Part shown: positions 27,446-36,620 of the stretch, one piece after another
Numbering within the stretch: position 1 is the stretch's first letter
Layout of the letters: each line of letters begins with the position of its first letter
Assembly (NCBI RefSeq): GCF_900142965.1
Contig: NZ_FRCQ01000005.1
Location: 1 to 64,000 of the forward strand
DNA length: 64,000 bases
Direction of reading: 5' to 3'
Source of the DNA: Rhizobacter sp. OV335
GTDB taxonomy: Bacteria; Pseudomonadota; Gammaproteobacteria; Burkholderiales; Burkholderiaceae_C
Made by a program: the position numbers and the translations under genes
The notes under the pieces: model-generated
The model's database searches: none
What the model was told of the DNA's origin: nothing
Seen by the model: the letters and a program-made list of their open reading frames with translations, nothing else

Positions 27446-30400
27446 GTGACGTCCACACCCAAGCATCTGCTGCACTTCGAGGGCGGCAACGCCTTGTCCG
27501 CCTTCCGCGCCCAGGCCCTGCTGCCGCGGCTGCAGGCGATCAGCCCGCGCATCACCGCCGTGCACGCCCGGCACGTGCACTGGGCCTGGAGCGACCAGCC
27601 GCTGGCGCGCGACGCCCACGACAAGCTCGCCGCGCTGCTCACCTACGGCGACGCCTATGCCGGTCCGTCAGACGGCGCGCTGGTGCTGGTGGCGCCCCGC
27701 CTGGGCACCGTGTCGCCCTGGGCCAGCAAGGCCACCGACATCGCCCACAACTGCGGCCTCGCGATCCGCCGCGTTGAACGCGTGACGGAATACCGCCTGG
27801 TGCTGAAAACCGGCCTGGCCGGCCTGCTGGGCGCCGCCAAGCCGCTGGAAGCCGGCGAGCTGCGGCAGGCCGCCGCGCTGCTGCACGACCGCATGACCGA
27901 GAGCGTGCTGTTGCAGCGCGACGACGCCGCCCACCTGTTCGACGAGCAGGCCGGCAAGGCGATGGAGCATGTCGACGTGATCGGCCACGGCCGCGCAGCA
28001 CTGGCGACCGCCAACAAGGACTTCGGCCTGGCCTTGAGCGACGACGAGATCGACTACCTGGTCGCCGCCTTCACCGGCCTGAAGCGCAACCCGACCGACG
28101 TCGAGCTGATGATGTTCGCGCAGGCCAACAGCGAGCACTGCCGGCACAAGATCTTCAACGCCGGCTTCACGATCGACGGCGTCGAGCAGCAGCGCTCGAT
28201 GTTCGCGATGATCCGCAACACCCACCAGCTCGCGCCGCAGCACACGGTGGTGGCCTACAGCGACAACGCGTCGGTGATGGAAGGCGGCCCCACGGAACGC
28301 TGGCTGCCGCAGGGCTACACCAACGCGCCGCTGTACGGCCCGCGCGAGGACACCGTGCACGTGCTGATGAAGGTCGAGACGCACAACCACCCGACGGCGA
28401 TCTCGCCGTTCCCGGGCGCGTCGACCGGCGCCGGCGGCGAGATCCGCGACGAGGGCGCGACCGGCCGCGGCTCCAAGCCGAAGGCCGGCCTGACCGGCTT
28501 CAGCGTCTCGAACCTGCACCTGCCCGGCACCAACGAGCCGTGGGAGCAGTCGCCCTACGGCAAGCCGGAGCACATCGCGAGCCCGCTGCAGATCATGGTC
28601 GACGGCCCGCTCGGCGGCGCCGCGTTCAACAACGAGTTCGGCCGGCCCAACCTGGCCGGCTACTTCCGCGTCTACGAACAGACGGTCGACGGCCAACGCC
28701 GCGGCTACCACAAGCCGATCATGATCGCCGGCGGCCTGGGCAGCATCTCGGCCAGCCAGACGCACAAGATCCAGTTCCCGGCCGGCACGCTGCTGATCCA
28801 GCTGGGCGGCCCGGGCATGCGCATCGGCATGGGCGGCGGCGCGGCCAGTTCGATGGCCGCCGGCGCGAACGCGGCCGAGCTCGATTTCGATTCGGTGCAG
28901 CGCGGCAACCCCGAGATCGAGCGCCGTGCGCAGGAGGTCATCAACCACTGCTGGGCGCTGGGCGAATCGAACCCGATCCTCGCGATCCACGACGTCGGCG
29001 CGGGTGGCATCTCGAACGCCTTCCCCGAACTGGTCGATGGCGCGGGCCTGGGCGCGCGCTTCGACCTGAGCCAGGTGCCGCTGGAAGAGAGCGGCCTGGC
29101 CCCGAAGGAGATCTGGTGCAACGAGAGCCAGGAGCGCTACGTGATGGCGGTCTCGCCGGAGGCGCTGCCGATCTTCCGCGCGATGTGCGAGCGCGAACGC
29201 TGCCCGTTTGCGGTGGTCGGCGTGACGACCGCTGAGAAGCAGCTGGTGCTGGACAACCCCGGCACCCATTCGACAGGCTCAGGGCAATCGGAGTTCGTGA
29301 TCGACATGCCGATGGAGGTGCTGCTCGGCAAGCCGCCGAAGATGCACCGCGACGTGAAGCGCATCGCGCGCACGCTGCCGGCGCTGCAGCTCACCGACGT
29401 GTCGCTCGACAAGGTGGCCTTCGACGTGCTGCGCCACCCGACGGTGGCGAGCAAGCGTTTCCTGATCACGATCGGCGACCGCACCGTCGGCGGGCTGAAC
29501 CACCGCGACCCGATGGTCGGCCCGTGGCAGGTGCCGGTGGCCGATTGCGCGGTGACACTGGCCGATTTCCGCGGCTTCCGCGGCGAGGCGATGAGCCTGG
29601 GCGAGCGCACGCCGCTCGCGACGCTGGATGCGCCGGCGTCGGGCCGCATGGCGGTCGGCGAGGCCATCACCAACCTGCTGGCCGCGCCGATCGAGCTCGA
29701 GCGCATCAAGCTCAGCTGCAACTGGATGGCCGCCTGCGGCGAACCCGGCGAAGACGCCGCGCTGTACGACACCGTGAAGGCGGTCGGCATGGAGCTGTGC
29801 CCGGCGCTCGGCATCAGCGTGCCGGTCGGCAAGGACAGCCTGTCGATGCGCACCCGCTGGAGTGACGCCGGTGATGCGAAACAGGTGACGGCGCCGGTCT
29901 CGCTGATCGTCACCGCCTTCGCGACGCTGGCCGACGTGCGCGGCACGCTGACGCCGCAGCTGCAGCCCGGCGACACCACGCTGGTGCTGATCGACCTCGG
30001 CCAAGGCAGGAACCGCATGGCCGGCTCGATGCTGGCCCAGGTGCTGAACCAGTTCGGCGACGAGGTGCCCGATCTGGACGACCCGGCGCTGCTGAAGTCG
30101 CTGGTCGCCGCGATCAACCAGCTGCGCAGCCAGGGCCGGCTGCTGGCCTACCACGACCGCAGCGACGGCGGCCTGTGGGCGGCGGCCTGCGAGATGGCCT
30201 TCGCCGGCCACCTGGGCCTGAGCCTGAACGTCGACATGCTGGTCACCGAGAGCGACGGCATTGCCGACAGCCGCGCCGAGCATGGCGACTCGAAGAACTG
30301 GGCCGGGCAGGTCGGCGCGCGCCGCACCGAGCTGACGCTGAAGGCCTTGTTCAACGAAGAACTGGGCGCCGTGATCCAGGTGCCCACCGAGGCGCGCGAC

Positions 30401-31459
30401 GAGGTGATGCAGGTGCTGCGCGCGCACGGCCTGGCCAAGCACAGCCATGCCATCGGCAAGACCAACCCGCGGGGCGTCGTCGAGGTGTGGCGCGATGCGA
30501 AGGCGGTGTTCAGCGCGCCGCTGCGCGACCTGCACCAGGCCTGGGACGACGTCAGCTGGCGCATCGCGAAGCTGCGCGACAACCCGGCCTGTGCCGACGC
30601 CGAGCACGAGGCCGCGGGCCGCGCCGGCGACACCGGGCTGCACCTGCAGCTGAGTTTCGACCCGTCGGAAGCGGTCGCGCCGTATGTCAACACCGCGCGC
30701 CCGAAGGTGGCGATCCTGCGCGAGCAGGGCGTCAACAGCCACCTCGAGATGAGCTACTCGATGGCGCAGGCCGGCTTCGACACCTTCGACGTGCACATGA
30801 GCGACCTGCAGACCGGCCGCGCGCGCTTCGACCAGTTCCAGGGCTTCGTCGCCTGCGGCGGCTTCAGCTACGGCGACACGCTGGGCGCCGGCGAAGGCTG
30901 GGCGCGCTCGGTGATGTTCAACCCGGTGCTGGCCGAGCAGTTCGCGGCCTTCTTCGGGCGCAGCGACACCTTCGCGCTCGGCGTGTGCAACGGCTGCCAG
31001 ATGATGGCGGCGCTGTCGCCGATGATTCCCGGCGCACAGGACTGGCCGAAGTTCACCCGCAACCGCAGCGAGCAGTTCGAGGCCCGGCTGGCGCAGGTCG
31101 AGGTGCTCGAGAGCCCGTCGATCTTCTTCGGCGGCATGGCCGGCAGCCGGCTGCCGATCGCGGTGGCGCACGGCGAGGGGTTTGCCGATTTCTCGCAGCG
31201 CGGCGATGCGGCCAAGGTCAGGCGCGCGATGCGCTTCGTCGATGCCGCCGGCAAGCCGACCGAGGCCTACCCGGCGAACCCGAACGGCAGCCCCGACGGG
31301 CTGACGGCAGTGACCACCGCCGACGGCCGCTTCACGGTGCTGATGCCGCACCCGGAGCGGGTGTTCCGCAACGTGCTGATGAGCTGGACTTCGGGTGACA
31401 TCAATGCGCACAGCCCGTGGATGAAGATGTTCCACAACGCCAGAAAGTGGATCGGCTGA
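27446..31459 (+). CDS. purL: Phosphoribosylformylglycinamidine synthase
   Basis: 1337 residues from GTG 27446. It converts FGAR to FGAM using glutamine and ATP in purine synthesis. It is the long proteobacterial form: PurS-like N-terminal domain, two AIR-synthetase-like halves ([35 protein letters not shown]-like region [15 protein letters not shown]) and a C-terminal class I glutaminase ([15 protein letters not shown] with nucleophile Cys; [11 protein letters not shown]). About residues 604-616 ([13 protein letters not shown]) form an extra loop encoded in part by a 17-base sequence that recurs in REP-like repeats near 33.4 kb. The loop precedes the conserved [19 protein letters not shown]. 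Confidence 0.96.
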   Translation: MTSTPKHLLHFEGGNALSAFRAQALLPRLQAISPRITAVHARHVHWAWSDQPLARDAHDKLAALLTYGDAYAGPSDGALVLVAPRLGTVSPWASKATDIAHNCGLAIRRVERVTEYRLVLKTGLAGLLGAAKPLEAGELRQAAALLHDRMTESVLLQRDDAAHLFDEQAGKAMEHVDVIGHGRAALATANKDFGLALSDDEIDYLVAAFTGLKRNPTDVELMMFAQANSEHCRHKIFNAGFTIDGVEQQRSMFAMIRNTHQLAPQHTVVAYSDNASVMEGGPTERWLPQGYTNAPLYGPREDTVHVLMKVETHNHPTAISPFPGASTGAGGEIRDEGATGRGSKPKAGLTGFSVSNLHLPGTNEPWEQSPYGKPEHIASPLQIMVDGPLGGAAFNNEFGRPNLAGYFRVYEQTVDGQRRGYHKPIMIAGGLGSISASQTHKIQFPAGTLLIQLGGPGMRIGMGGGAASSMAAGANAAELDFDSVQRGNPEIERRAQEVINHCWALGESNPILAIHDVGAGGISNAFPELVDGAGLGARFDLSQVPLEESGLAPKEIWCNESQERYVMAVSPEALPIFRAMCERERCPFAVVGVTTAEKQLVLDNPGTHSTGSGQSEFVIDMPMEVLLGKPPKMHRDVKRIARTLPALQLTDVSLDKVAFDVLRHPTVASKRFLITIGDRTVGGLNHRDPMVGPWQVPVADCAVTLADFRGFRGEAMSLGERTPLATLDAPASGRMAVGEAITNLLAAPIELERIKLSCNWMAACGEPGEDAALYDTVKAVGMELCPALGISVPVGKDSLSMRTRWSDAGDAKQVTAPVSLIVTAFATLADVRGTLTPQLQPGDTTLVLIDLGQGRNRMAGSMLAQVLNQFGDEVPDLDDPALLKSLVAAINQLRSQGRLLAYHDRSDGGLWAAACEMAFAGHLGLSLNVDMLVTESDGIADSRAEHGDSKNWAGQVGARRTELTLKALFNEELGAVIQVPTEARDEVMQVLRAHGLAKHSHAIGKTNPRGVVEVWRDAKAVFSAPLRDLHQAWDDVSWRIAKLRDNPACADAEHEAAGRAGDTGLHLQLSFDPSEAVAPYVNTARPKVAILREQGVNSHLEMSYSMAQAGFDTFDVHMSDLQTGRARFDQFQGFVACGGFSYGDTLGAGEGWARSVMFNPVLAEQFAAFFGRSDTFALGVCNGCQMMAALSPMIPGAQDWPKFTRNRSEQFEARLAQVEVLESPSIFFGGMAGSRLPIAVAHGEGFADFSQRGDAAKVRRAMRFVDAAGKPTEAYPANPNGSPDGLTAVTTADGRFTVLMPHPERVFRNVLMSWTSGDINAHSPWMKMFHNARKWIG
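29269..29285. repeat. REP-like repeat fragment inside purL
   Basis: TTCGACAGGCTCAGGGC is the exact reverse complement of 33426-33442 in the REP-like region. It lies in frame within purL and encodes part of a surface-type loop. I recognise the motif as a common dispersed element in Burkholderiales. Confidence 0.75.
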
Positions 31460-31484
31460 GATCAACGATCAGGGAGAGAAGACG

Positions 31485-31727
31485 ATGCACAGCAAACCGG
31501 TTCGCTACCTCGTGCTGATCGATGCCGCCGGCGCGTCGGTGGCGCGCATGTTCGATGAGCAGCTGCACCAGCTCAACGAGATCGACGGTGGGTCCGAAGA
31601 GGTCGCGGTGATGCTGCGCGGCCTCGCGCCGGCGCACTCGGCCGCCGACCCCGCGTGGGCACAGGCACTGCGCGGCCACAGCGCCGCCGAGCGTGCCGCG
31701 GCGCGCGTCTACACACTCGACGTCTGA
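31485..31727 (+). CDS. Small conserved-type hypothetical protein
   Basis: 80 residues, 25 bases after purL and 10 bases before the next gene. AGGGAGAG precedes the ATG. The N-terminus has a beta-strand-like segment (VRYLVLIDAAGASVARMFD) and the C-terminus is Ala-rich and helical (SAAERAAARVYTLDV). No transmembrane segment or known motif was recognised. It could be co-transcribed with the tautomerase that follows. Function unknown. Confidence 0.65.
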   Translation: MHSKPVRYLVLIDAAGASVARMFDEQLHQLNEIDGGSEEVAVMLRGLAPAHSAADPAWAQALRGHSAAERAAARVYTLDV

Positions 31728-31737
31728 GAACGATCCA

Positions 31738-32094
31738 ATGCCCCACTGCATCCTCGAGTGCACGAAGTCGGTCGCGGCCCAGGTGCCGGTCGACCGGATG
31801 ATGCGTGCCGTGCACGACGCCGCGCTCGCGAGCGAGCTGTTCACCGTCGGCGACGTGAAGATCCGCGTGCTGGTGCACGAGCACAGCCTGGTCGGCGGCA
31901 TCAACGCCGACTTCGTGCATGTGTTCGCCTACGTGCTGACCGGCCGCAGCGAGGCCGACCGCAAGAAGCTGTCGGCCGCGATCGTGCGCGGCCTGGCGGC
32001 GCTGCTGCCGCAGTTGCAGGCCGTCTCGTGCGACGTGCGCGAGATGGACCGCGCAACCTTCAGCAACCGGCGCAATGCCGGCATCGACGCGTGA
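31738..32094 (+). CDS. 5-carboxymethyl-2-hydroxymuconate isomerase-like tautomerase
   Basis: 118 residues, typical of the CHMI branch of the tautomerase superfamily. It begins MPHCILECTKSV, so after Met removal Pro1 is the catalytic base. NADFVHVFAYVLTGRS and LPQLQAVSCDVREMDRATFSN are family-like. In E. coli C, HpaF acts in homoprotocatechuate breakdown, but no other genes of that pathway are present, so the physiological substrate is unclear. ATG 31738 is 10 bases after the preceding small gene. Confidence 0.85.
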   Translation: MPHCILECTKSVAAQVPVDRMMRAVHDAALASELFTVGDVKIRVLVHEHSLVGGINADFVHVFAYVLTGRSEADRKKLSAAIVRGLAALLPQLQAVSCDVREMDRATFSNRRNAGIDA

Positions 32095-32199
32095 GCTGTG
32101 GGCGCTGTACCTGGTGACGGCGGTGCCGCCGGGGGCGATCGAATTCCTGAGGCAAACCCTGCGCCGCGCGCGCCGGTCGACGCAGTAGCATCCGTGGCC

Positions 32200-33024
32200 A
32201 TGGCCCACCAGCCCGTCCACCACACCGTTCGCTCGCTGCTCGTCGACCTGTCGACGCCGTTCGAGCGCCGCTGGGCGGGCGGCGATGCCTTCCTGACGGC
32301 GTTCTTCAATGCGTTGTCGATGAGCTTCCCGGTCGGCGAGCAGTTCTTCATCGATTCGGTGCGGGCTGCCGCGAAGGCCTTGCCGGCCGACGCGCAGGCG
32401 AGCTTTGCCGACGAGGTGCAGGGCTTCATCGGGCAGGAGGCGACGCACCGCCGCATCCACGGGCTGTTCAACGGCCAGCTGGAAGCGCAGGGCCACCGCA
32501 ACACCTGGGGGCCGCGGGCGGCGCGCCGCATCGCGCGCTTCGAGGGAGGCGACCCGCGCCATGCGCTGGCGGTGACGGCCGGCTACGAGCACTTCACCGC
32601 GATCATGGCGGCGTGGATGCTGCAGCACCCGCAGCAGCTCGACGGTGCCGAGCCGCGGCTGCGCACGATGTGGATGTGGCATGCGGCCGAAGAGACCGAG
32701 CACCGCAGCACCGCGTTCGACGTCTACCGGGCGAGCGGTGGCAACCACCGCTGGCGCCTCCGCTGGTTCCACGTGGTCACCTTCTTCTTCGTCACCGACG
32801 TGCTGCGCCAGACGCTGCGCAACCTGTGGCACGACGGTGCGCTGCTGCAGGGCCGCACGTGGCGCAGCGCATGGCGGCTGCTGTTCGCGAAAGGCGGGCT
32901 GGTGCGCGACACCTTCGGGCCGTGGCGGGCGTACTTCCGGGCTGATTTCCACCCGCAGCAGCAGGACGAGCCGCGGGCCGAGGCCTGGCTGCGCGACAAC
33001 GCGGGACAGTTCCGCGAGGTGTAG
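32200..33024 (+). CDS. Predicted metal-dependent hydrolase (PF10118-like, ferritin-like helical)
   Basis: 274 residues. The pattern matches the uncharacterised PF10118 family: NALSMSFPVGEQFFIDSVR, GFIGQEATHRRIH, AGYEHFTAIMA and MWHAAEETEHRSTAFDVY. These give Glu/His clusters (E..H, E-H, E-E..E-H) that look like a di-metal helical bundle. A hydrophobic segment (RWFHVVTFFFVTDVL) follows. The substrate is unknown. It is preceded by a 105-base gap and converges on the antitoxin gene 8 bases after its stop. Confidence 0.8.
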   Translation: MAHQPVHHTVRSLLVDLSTPFERRWAGGDAFLTAFFNALSMSFPVGEQFFIDSVRAAAKALPADAQASFADEVQGFIGQEATHRRIHGLFNGQLEAQGHRNTWGPRAARRIARFEGGDPRHALAVTAGYEHFTAIMAAWMLQHPQQLDGAEPRLRTMWMWHAAEETEHRSTAFDVYRASGGNHRWRLRWFHVVTFFFVTDVLRQTLRNLWHDGALLQGRTWRSAWRLLFAKGGLVRDTFGPWRAYFRADFHPQQQDEPRAEAWLRDNAGQFREV

Positions 33025-33032
33025 CGCTGGCG

Positions 33033-33314
33033 TCAGGCTGCTTGGAGCACCCGCATTTCGATCCGCATACCGGCCGCAGTCGCCATGTTGACGAGCGCAT
33101 CGAGTGCAAACAGGTTGATCTTTCCGCGCACCAGATCGGAAACACGCGGCTGCGTCACGCCGAACAAGGCTGCTGCCTGCGCCTGACTCATTTCCTTCCG
33201 CGCGATGTGCTCGGAGATGGCACTCATCAGCACGGAGCGCAGCTTCATGTTCTCGGCGTCTTCTGGCGTGTCTTCGATGGCATCCCACACGCTGGCAAAT
33301 CGTTGCTTGCTCAT
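33033..33314 (-). CDS. XRE/HigA-type antitoxin-like regulator, apparently without its toxin
   Basis: 93 residues. The helix-turn-helix is MSQAQAAALFGVTQPRVSDL, followed by VRGKINLFALDALVNMATAA, the signature of XRE antitoxins partnered with Gp49/HigB-type toxins. The N-terminus (FASVWDAIEDTPEDAENMKL) also matches that group. The partner toxin normally lies immediately upstream. Here a frame ending VIYVKEPGQ stops at an ATGA overlap with this start, but I cannot recognise a toxin, and the upstream space is REP-like inverted repeats. It may be a decayed module or a solitary regulator. Confidence 0.82.
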   Translation of the reverse strand: MSKQRFASVWDAIEDTPEDAENMKLRSVLMSAISEHIARKEMSQAQAAALFGVTQPRVSDLVRGKINLFALDALVNMATAAGMRIEMRVLQAA

Positions 33315-33416
33315 TGACCGGGCTCCTTCACGTAGATCACGTCGGCATTTTGTCTTGACCGGCCTCCCGGTTTTTGAGCAAACAGGTCCGTGAAGGGACC
33401 GGGTGGCGGCAAAGAA

Positions 33417-33541
33417 ACCCCGTTCGCCCTGAGCCTGTCGAAGGGTGGGACTGAGCTTGGCGAAGGCCCTGCCGCGTCGGACACAACCCTTCGACGGACG
33501 GGCCCTCGACCAGCTCGGTCCCTGCTCAGGGCGAACGGGTG
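33417..33541. repeat. REP-like inverted repeat pair
   Basis: CGTTCGCCCTGAGC at 33421-33434 is matched by GCTCAGGGCGAACG at 33525-33538, and TGTCGAAGGGT (33436-33446) by a diverged ACCCTTCGAC (33487-33496). This forms a pair of head-to-head palindromic elements like the dispersed REP elements of Burkholderiales. It fills the space between the antitoxin gene and the molybdoenzyme 3' end (both minus strand), and might act as a transcription terminator or mRNA stabiliser. Confidence 0.7.
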
Positions 33542-33565
33542 GTGGCTGCTTCTTGAGGGCACAAC

Positions 33566-35782
33566 TCAGCATGGCATCACCTGCACCGACGTTCCTCCCA
33601 GCACCGCATTCCCCGACAACGGATCCCGCAGCGAATCGTCCAGCACCGCGTTGAGGTTCGCGCCGGGGCGCTCGGCGGCCACGGCCAGGCGCGCGCCGGG
33701 CAGGGCGTGGCCCCAGCCGTGCGGCAGGCTGATCACGCCGGGCATCATTTCGTCGCTGACCTCCACCTGCACCTCGATCGATTGGTCCGCCGCCCGGGCG
33801 ATGCGCGCCTGGCCGCCATGCTGCAAGCCCCAGCGCGCGGCATCCTGCGGGTGGACCAGCGCGGTGCAGCGGAACGGGCCTTTCGCCAGCGTCGGCAGGT
33901 TGTGCATCCAGCTGTTGTTCGAGCGCACCTGGCGGCGGCCGATGATCACCGCGTCGTGCGTGCCGGCCCGCGCATCGGCGGCCACCCGCTGCAGGTCGCC
34001 CAGTAGGCTCGGTGGCGCGAGTTCGATGCAGCCCGACGGCGTGCGCAGCAGCTCGGGCACGCGCGGCGCCAGCGGGCCGAGGTCGATGCCGTGCGGCGCG
34101 GCCTTCAGCTTGTCCAACGTCAGGCCATCGGGCTGGCGGCCGAAGCCGTCGCCGAACGGGCCGCTGCGCAAGGCCAGGTCGAGCAGCCGCTCCGGGCCTC
34201 GGTGTGCCGACACCATCTGCATCACCGTATCCGCCCGGTCACCGGCCAGCTTGCGAACGTCCTCGGCCACCAGCGCATCGTCGAGCGCGTCGATGTCGGC
34301 CTGCGCGCCGCGCCCCTGAACCAGCGCGGCCAGCCGCAGCAGCGTCTCCCACTCGGCCGGCGTGCCGGCCGGCGGTGGCAGTACCGCCGGGCTGTAGCGC
34401 GCATGGTTGCGCACGCTGAACTGCGGGAACGCGACGTCGTAGTGCGTGTCCTCCAGCGGCGACAGCCCCGGCAGGATCACGTCGGCATGGCGCGTCGTCT
34501 CGTTCAGGTAGATGTCCAGGCTCAGCATGAACTCGAGCCCCTCCAGCGCCTTCGCCAGCCGCGGCCCGTTCGGTGCCGACAGCACAGGGTTGCTCGCGAT
34601 CGTGATCAGCGCCTTCACCTGGCCCTCGCCCGGCGTCTCGATCTCCTCGGCCAGGCAGGTCATCGGCAGCTCGCCATACACCTCCGGCGCGCCGCTGACG
34701 CGGCTGCGGTGCCGTCCGGTCACGATGCCGCGGCCGCGCCCCGGCGTGCCGGCGGTGTTGGCCGCGAAAGCCGCGGCCTGCGGAAACATTGCGCCGCCCG
34801 GCTCGTCCAGGTGGCCGGTCAGGATGTTCAGCACGTCGATCAGCCATGAGCAGGTGGTGCCGTAGGCCTGCACGCAGGTGCCGAGGCGGCCATAGACGCA
34901 GCCGTGCTCGGCCGCGGCGAGTTCGCGTGCGAGGCTGCGGATCACGTCCGCATCGATCCCGCAGCGCGCGGCCATTGCGTCGGCGCTGAAGGGCTGCACC
35001 GCGTCGCGCAGCGCGTCAACGCCCTTCACATGCGGCTCCAGGCGCCCGAGCTTCACCAAGCCCTCGGCGAACAGCGTGTGCACCATCCCGAGCAGCAGGA
35101 ACACATCGCCGCCCGGCCGGATGAAATGGTGCGCATCGGCGAGCACGGCCGTTTCGGTGCGCCGCGGGTCGATCACCACCAGCCGGCCGCCGCGCGCCTT
35201 CATCGCCTTGGCCTTGCCGCGGAAATCCGGCACCGTCCACAGGCTGCCGTTGCTGGCCATCGGGTTCGCGCCGAGCATCAGCAGGAAGTCGCAGCGTTCG
35301 ATGTCGGGCACCGCCATCGACAGCCAGTGGCCGTACATCAGCCCGTTCGACAGCTGCTTGGGCATCTGGTCGAGCGTCGACGCCGAGAAGAAATTGCGCG
35401 TGCCCAGCGCCTTCAGCAGCCGCGGCATGTACAGCAGCAGCCCCATCTTGTGGGCCGACGGGTTGCCCAGCGTCAGCGCGATGCTGTCCTTGCCATGAGC
35501 CTCGCGCAGCGGCAGCAGGCGGCGCTCGATCTCGGCGAAGGCCTCGTCCCACGTGGCCTCGACGAAGCGCGCGCCGCGCCGGATCAGCGGCGTGCGCAGG
35601 CGGTCCGGGTCCTCGTGCAGGTCTTTCAGCGCGACGCCCTTCGGGCACAGGAAGCCGGCGCTGAACACGTCGGCCGCGTCGCCGCGGATCGTGCCGATGC
35701 GGCCGGCGCCGTCGACCTGCACTTCGAGGCCGCAGCAGGCCTCGCACAAGGGGCAGATGCGCAGGGCAGTGCGTGAAGTCAT
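33566..35782 (-). CDS. Molybdopterin (bis-PGD) oxidoreductase with N-terminal [4Fe-4S] domain
   Basis: 738 residues from ATG 35782 (AGGAGACGACG before it). The N-terminal cluster motif is Cys10, Cys13, Cys17 and Cys46 (CPLCEACCG ... FLCPKGV). The molybdopterin domain has FLLMLGANPMASNG, LVVIDPRRTETA and NEIDE-like LDIYLNETTRHADVILPG. The C-terminal dinucleotide-binding domain has VRSNNSWMHNLP and PGVISLPHGWGHAL. No Tat signal, so it is probably cytoplasmic. At the usual metal-ligand region (about residues 131-151, NFFSASTLDQMPKQLSNG) there is no Cys or Sec, unlike formate dehydrogenases. No electron-transfer subunit is adjacent. Substrate unknown. Confidence 0.9.
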   Translation of the reverse strand: MTSRTALRICPLCEACCGLEVQVDGAGRIGTIRGDAADVFSAGFLCPKGVALKDLHEDPDRLRTPLIRRGARFVEATWDEAFAEIERRLLPLREAHGKDSIALTLGNPSAHKMGLLLYMPRLLKALGTRNFFSASTLDQMPKQLSNGLMYGHWLSMAVPDIERCDFLLMLGANPMASNGSLWTVPDFRGKAKAMKARGGRLVVIDPRRTETAVLADAHHFIRPGGDVFLLLGMVHTLFAEGLVKLGRLEPHVKGVDALRDAVQPFSADAMAARCGIDADVIRSLARELAAAEHGCVYGRLGTCVQAYGTTCSWLIDVLNILTGHLDEPGGAMFPQAAAFAANTAGTPGRGRGIVTGRHRSRVSGAPEVYGELPMTCLAEEIETPGEGQVKALITIASNPVLSAPNGPRLAKALEGLEFMLSLDIYLNETTRHADVILPGLSPLEDTHYDVAFPQFSVRNHARYSPAVLPPPAGTPAEWETLLRLAALVQGRGAQADIDALDDALVAEDVRKLAGDRADTVMQMVSAHRGPERLLDLALRSGPFGDGFGRQPDGLTLDKLKAAPHGIDLGPLAPRVPELLRTPSGCIELAPPSLLGDLQRVAADARAGTHDAVIIGRRQVRSNNSWMHNLPTLAKGPFRCTALVHPQDAARWGLQHGGQARIARAADQSIEVQVEVSDEMMPGVISLPHGWGHALPGARLAVAAERPGANLNAVLDDSLRDPLSGNAVLGGTSVQVMPC

Positions 35783-35822
35783 CGTCGTCTCCTGGATGCG
35801 GATCGTTGCCGCAGCCTCGCCT

Positions 35823-36620
35823 TTATGCGCCCGTCGACGCCGCCTGTCCGTCACCGAGGCGACGCAGCAGCTGCGCCGTCTCGGCATCGGCCGGGAAGAA
35901 GGTCTCCAGTGCCAGCTCCGACAGCGTGATGTCCACCGGCGTGCCGAACACCGTGGTCGTGCTGATGAACGACAGCACGCCAAGCGCGCTGCGGATCTGC
36001 AGCGGCACCGCGACCGCGCTCCAATCCTCACCGCCCGGCGGGCTGTCGTCGCCGGGGTAGGCCTGCAATTCTTCGAGCAGCGCGGCCAGCACCGGGTCGC
36101 CGCTCAGGTGGACCTGCGTGCGCAGCCGCGCAAACAAATGCGTGCGCCACGCGTTCAGGTTGACGATCTTCGGTGCCACGCCGTCCGGGTGCAGGCTCAG
36201 CCGCAACACGTTGACCGGCGGCTGCAGCAGCTGCGGCGCGATGCCGTCGAGCAGCAGCAGCATCGGCCGGTTGTGCGCCAGCAGGTTCCAGTGCCGGTCG
36301 ACGGCCAGCGCCGGGTGCGGCTCGTGCGCCCGCAGCACCAGGTCGACCGCATCGCGCGCCGCCTTCAGCGCCGGGTCGTCGAGCGTGCGTTCGCGGTACA
36401 GCGGCGCGAAGCCGGCGGCCGTCAGCAAGGTGTTGCGCTCGCGCAGCGGCACCTCCAGCGCCTCGGCCAGGTGCAGCACCATCGCGCGGCTCGGCGCCGC
36501 GCGGCCGGTCTCGACGTAGCTCAGGTGGCGGGTGGAGATGTCGGCATCGCTCGCCAGGTCGAGCTGGCTCAGGCGCCGACGCTGCCGCCATTCACGCAGC
36601 AGGGCGCCGACCGGTGTCAA
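35823..36620 (-). CDS. XRE-family regulator with MmyB-like ligand-binding domain
   Basis: 265 residues. The N-terminal HTH is LREWRQRRRLSQLDLASDAD with STRHLSYVETGRAAPSR. The MmyB/PAS-like C-terminal domain has PALAVDRHWNLLAHNRPMLL and AVAVPLQIRSALGVLSFIST. The start is TTG at 36620, overlapping the kinase stop (TTGA), which the family N-terminus (MTPVGALLREWRQRRRLSQ) supports. It lies 40 bases upstream of the molybdoenzyme gene on the same strand and may control it. The ligand is unknown; MmyB-type domains are proposed to bind fatty-acid-like molecules. Confidence 0.9.
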   Translation of the reverse strand: MTPVGALLREWRQRRRLSQLDLASDADISTRHLSYVETGRAAPSRAMVLHLAEALEVPLRERNTLLTAAGFAPLYRERTLDDPALKAARDAVDLVLRAHEPHPALAVDRHWNLLAHNRPMLLLLDGIAPQLLQPPVNVLRLSLHPDGVAPKIVNLNAWRTHLFARLRTQVHLSGDPVLAALLEELQAYPGDDSPPGGEDWSAVAVPLQIRSALGVLSFISTTTVFGTPVDITLSELALETFFPADAETAQLLRRLGDGQAASTGA

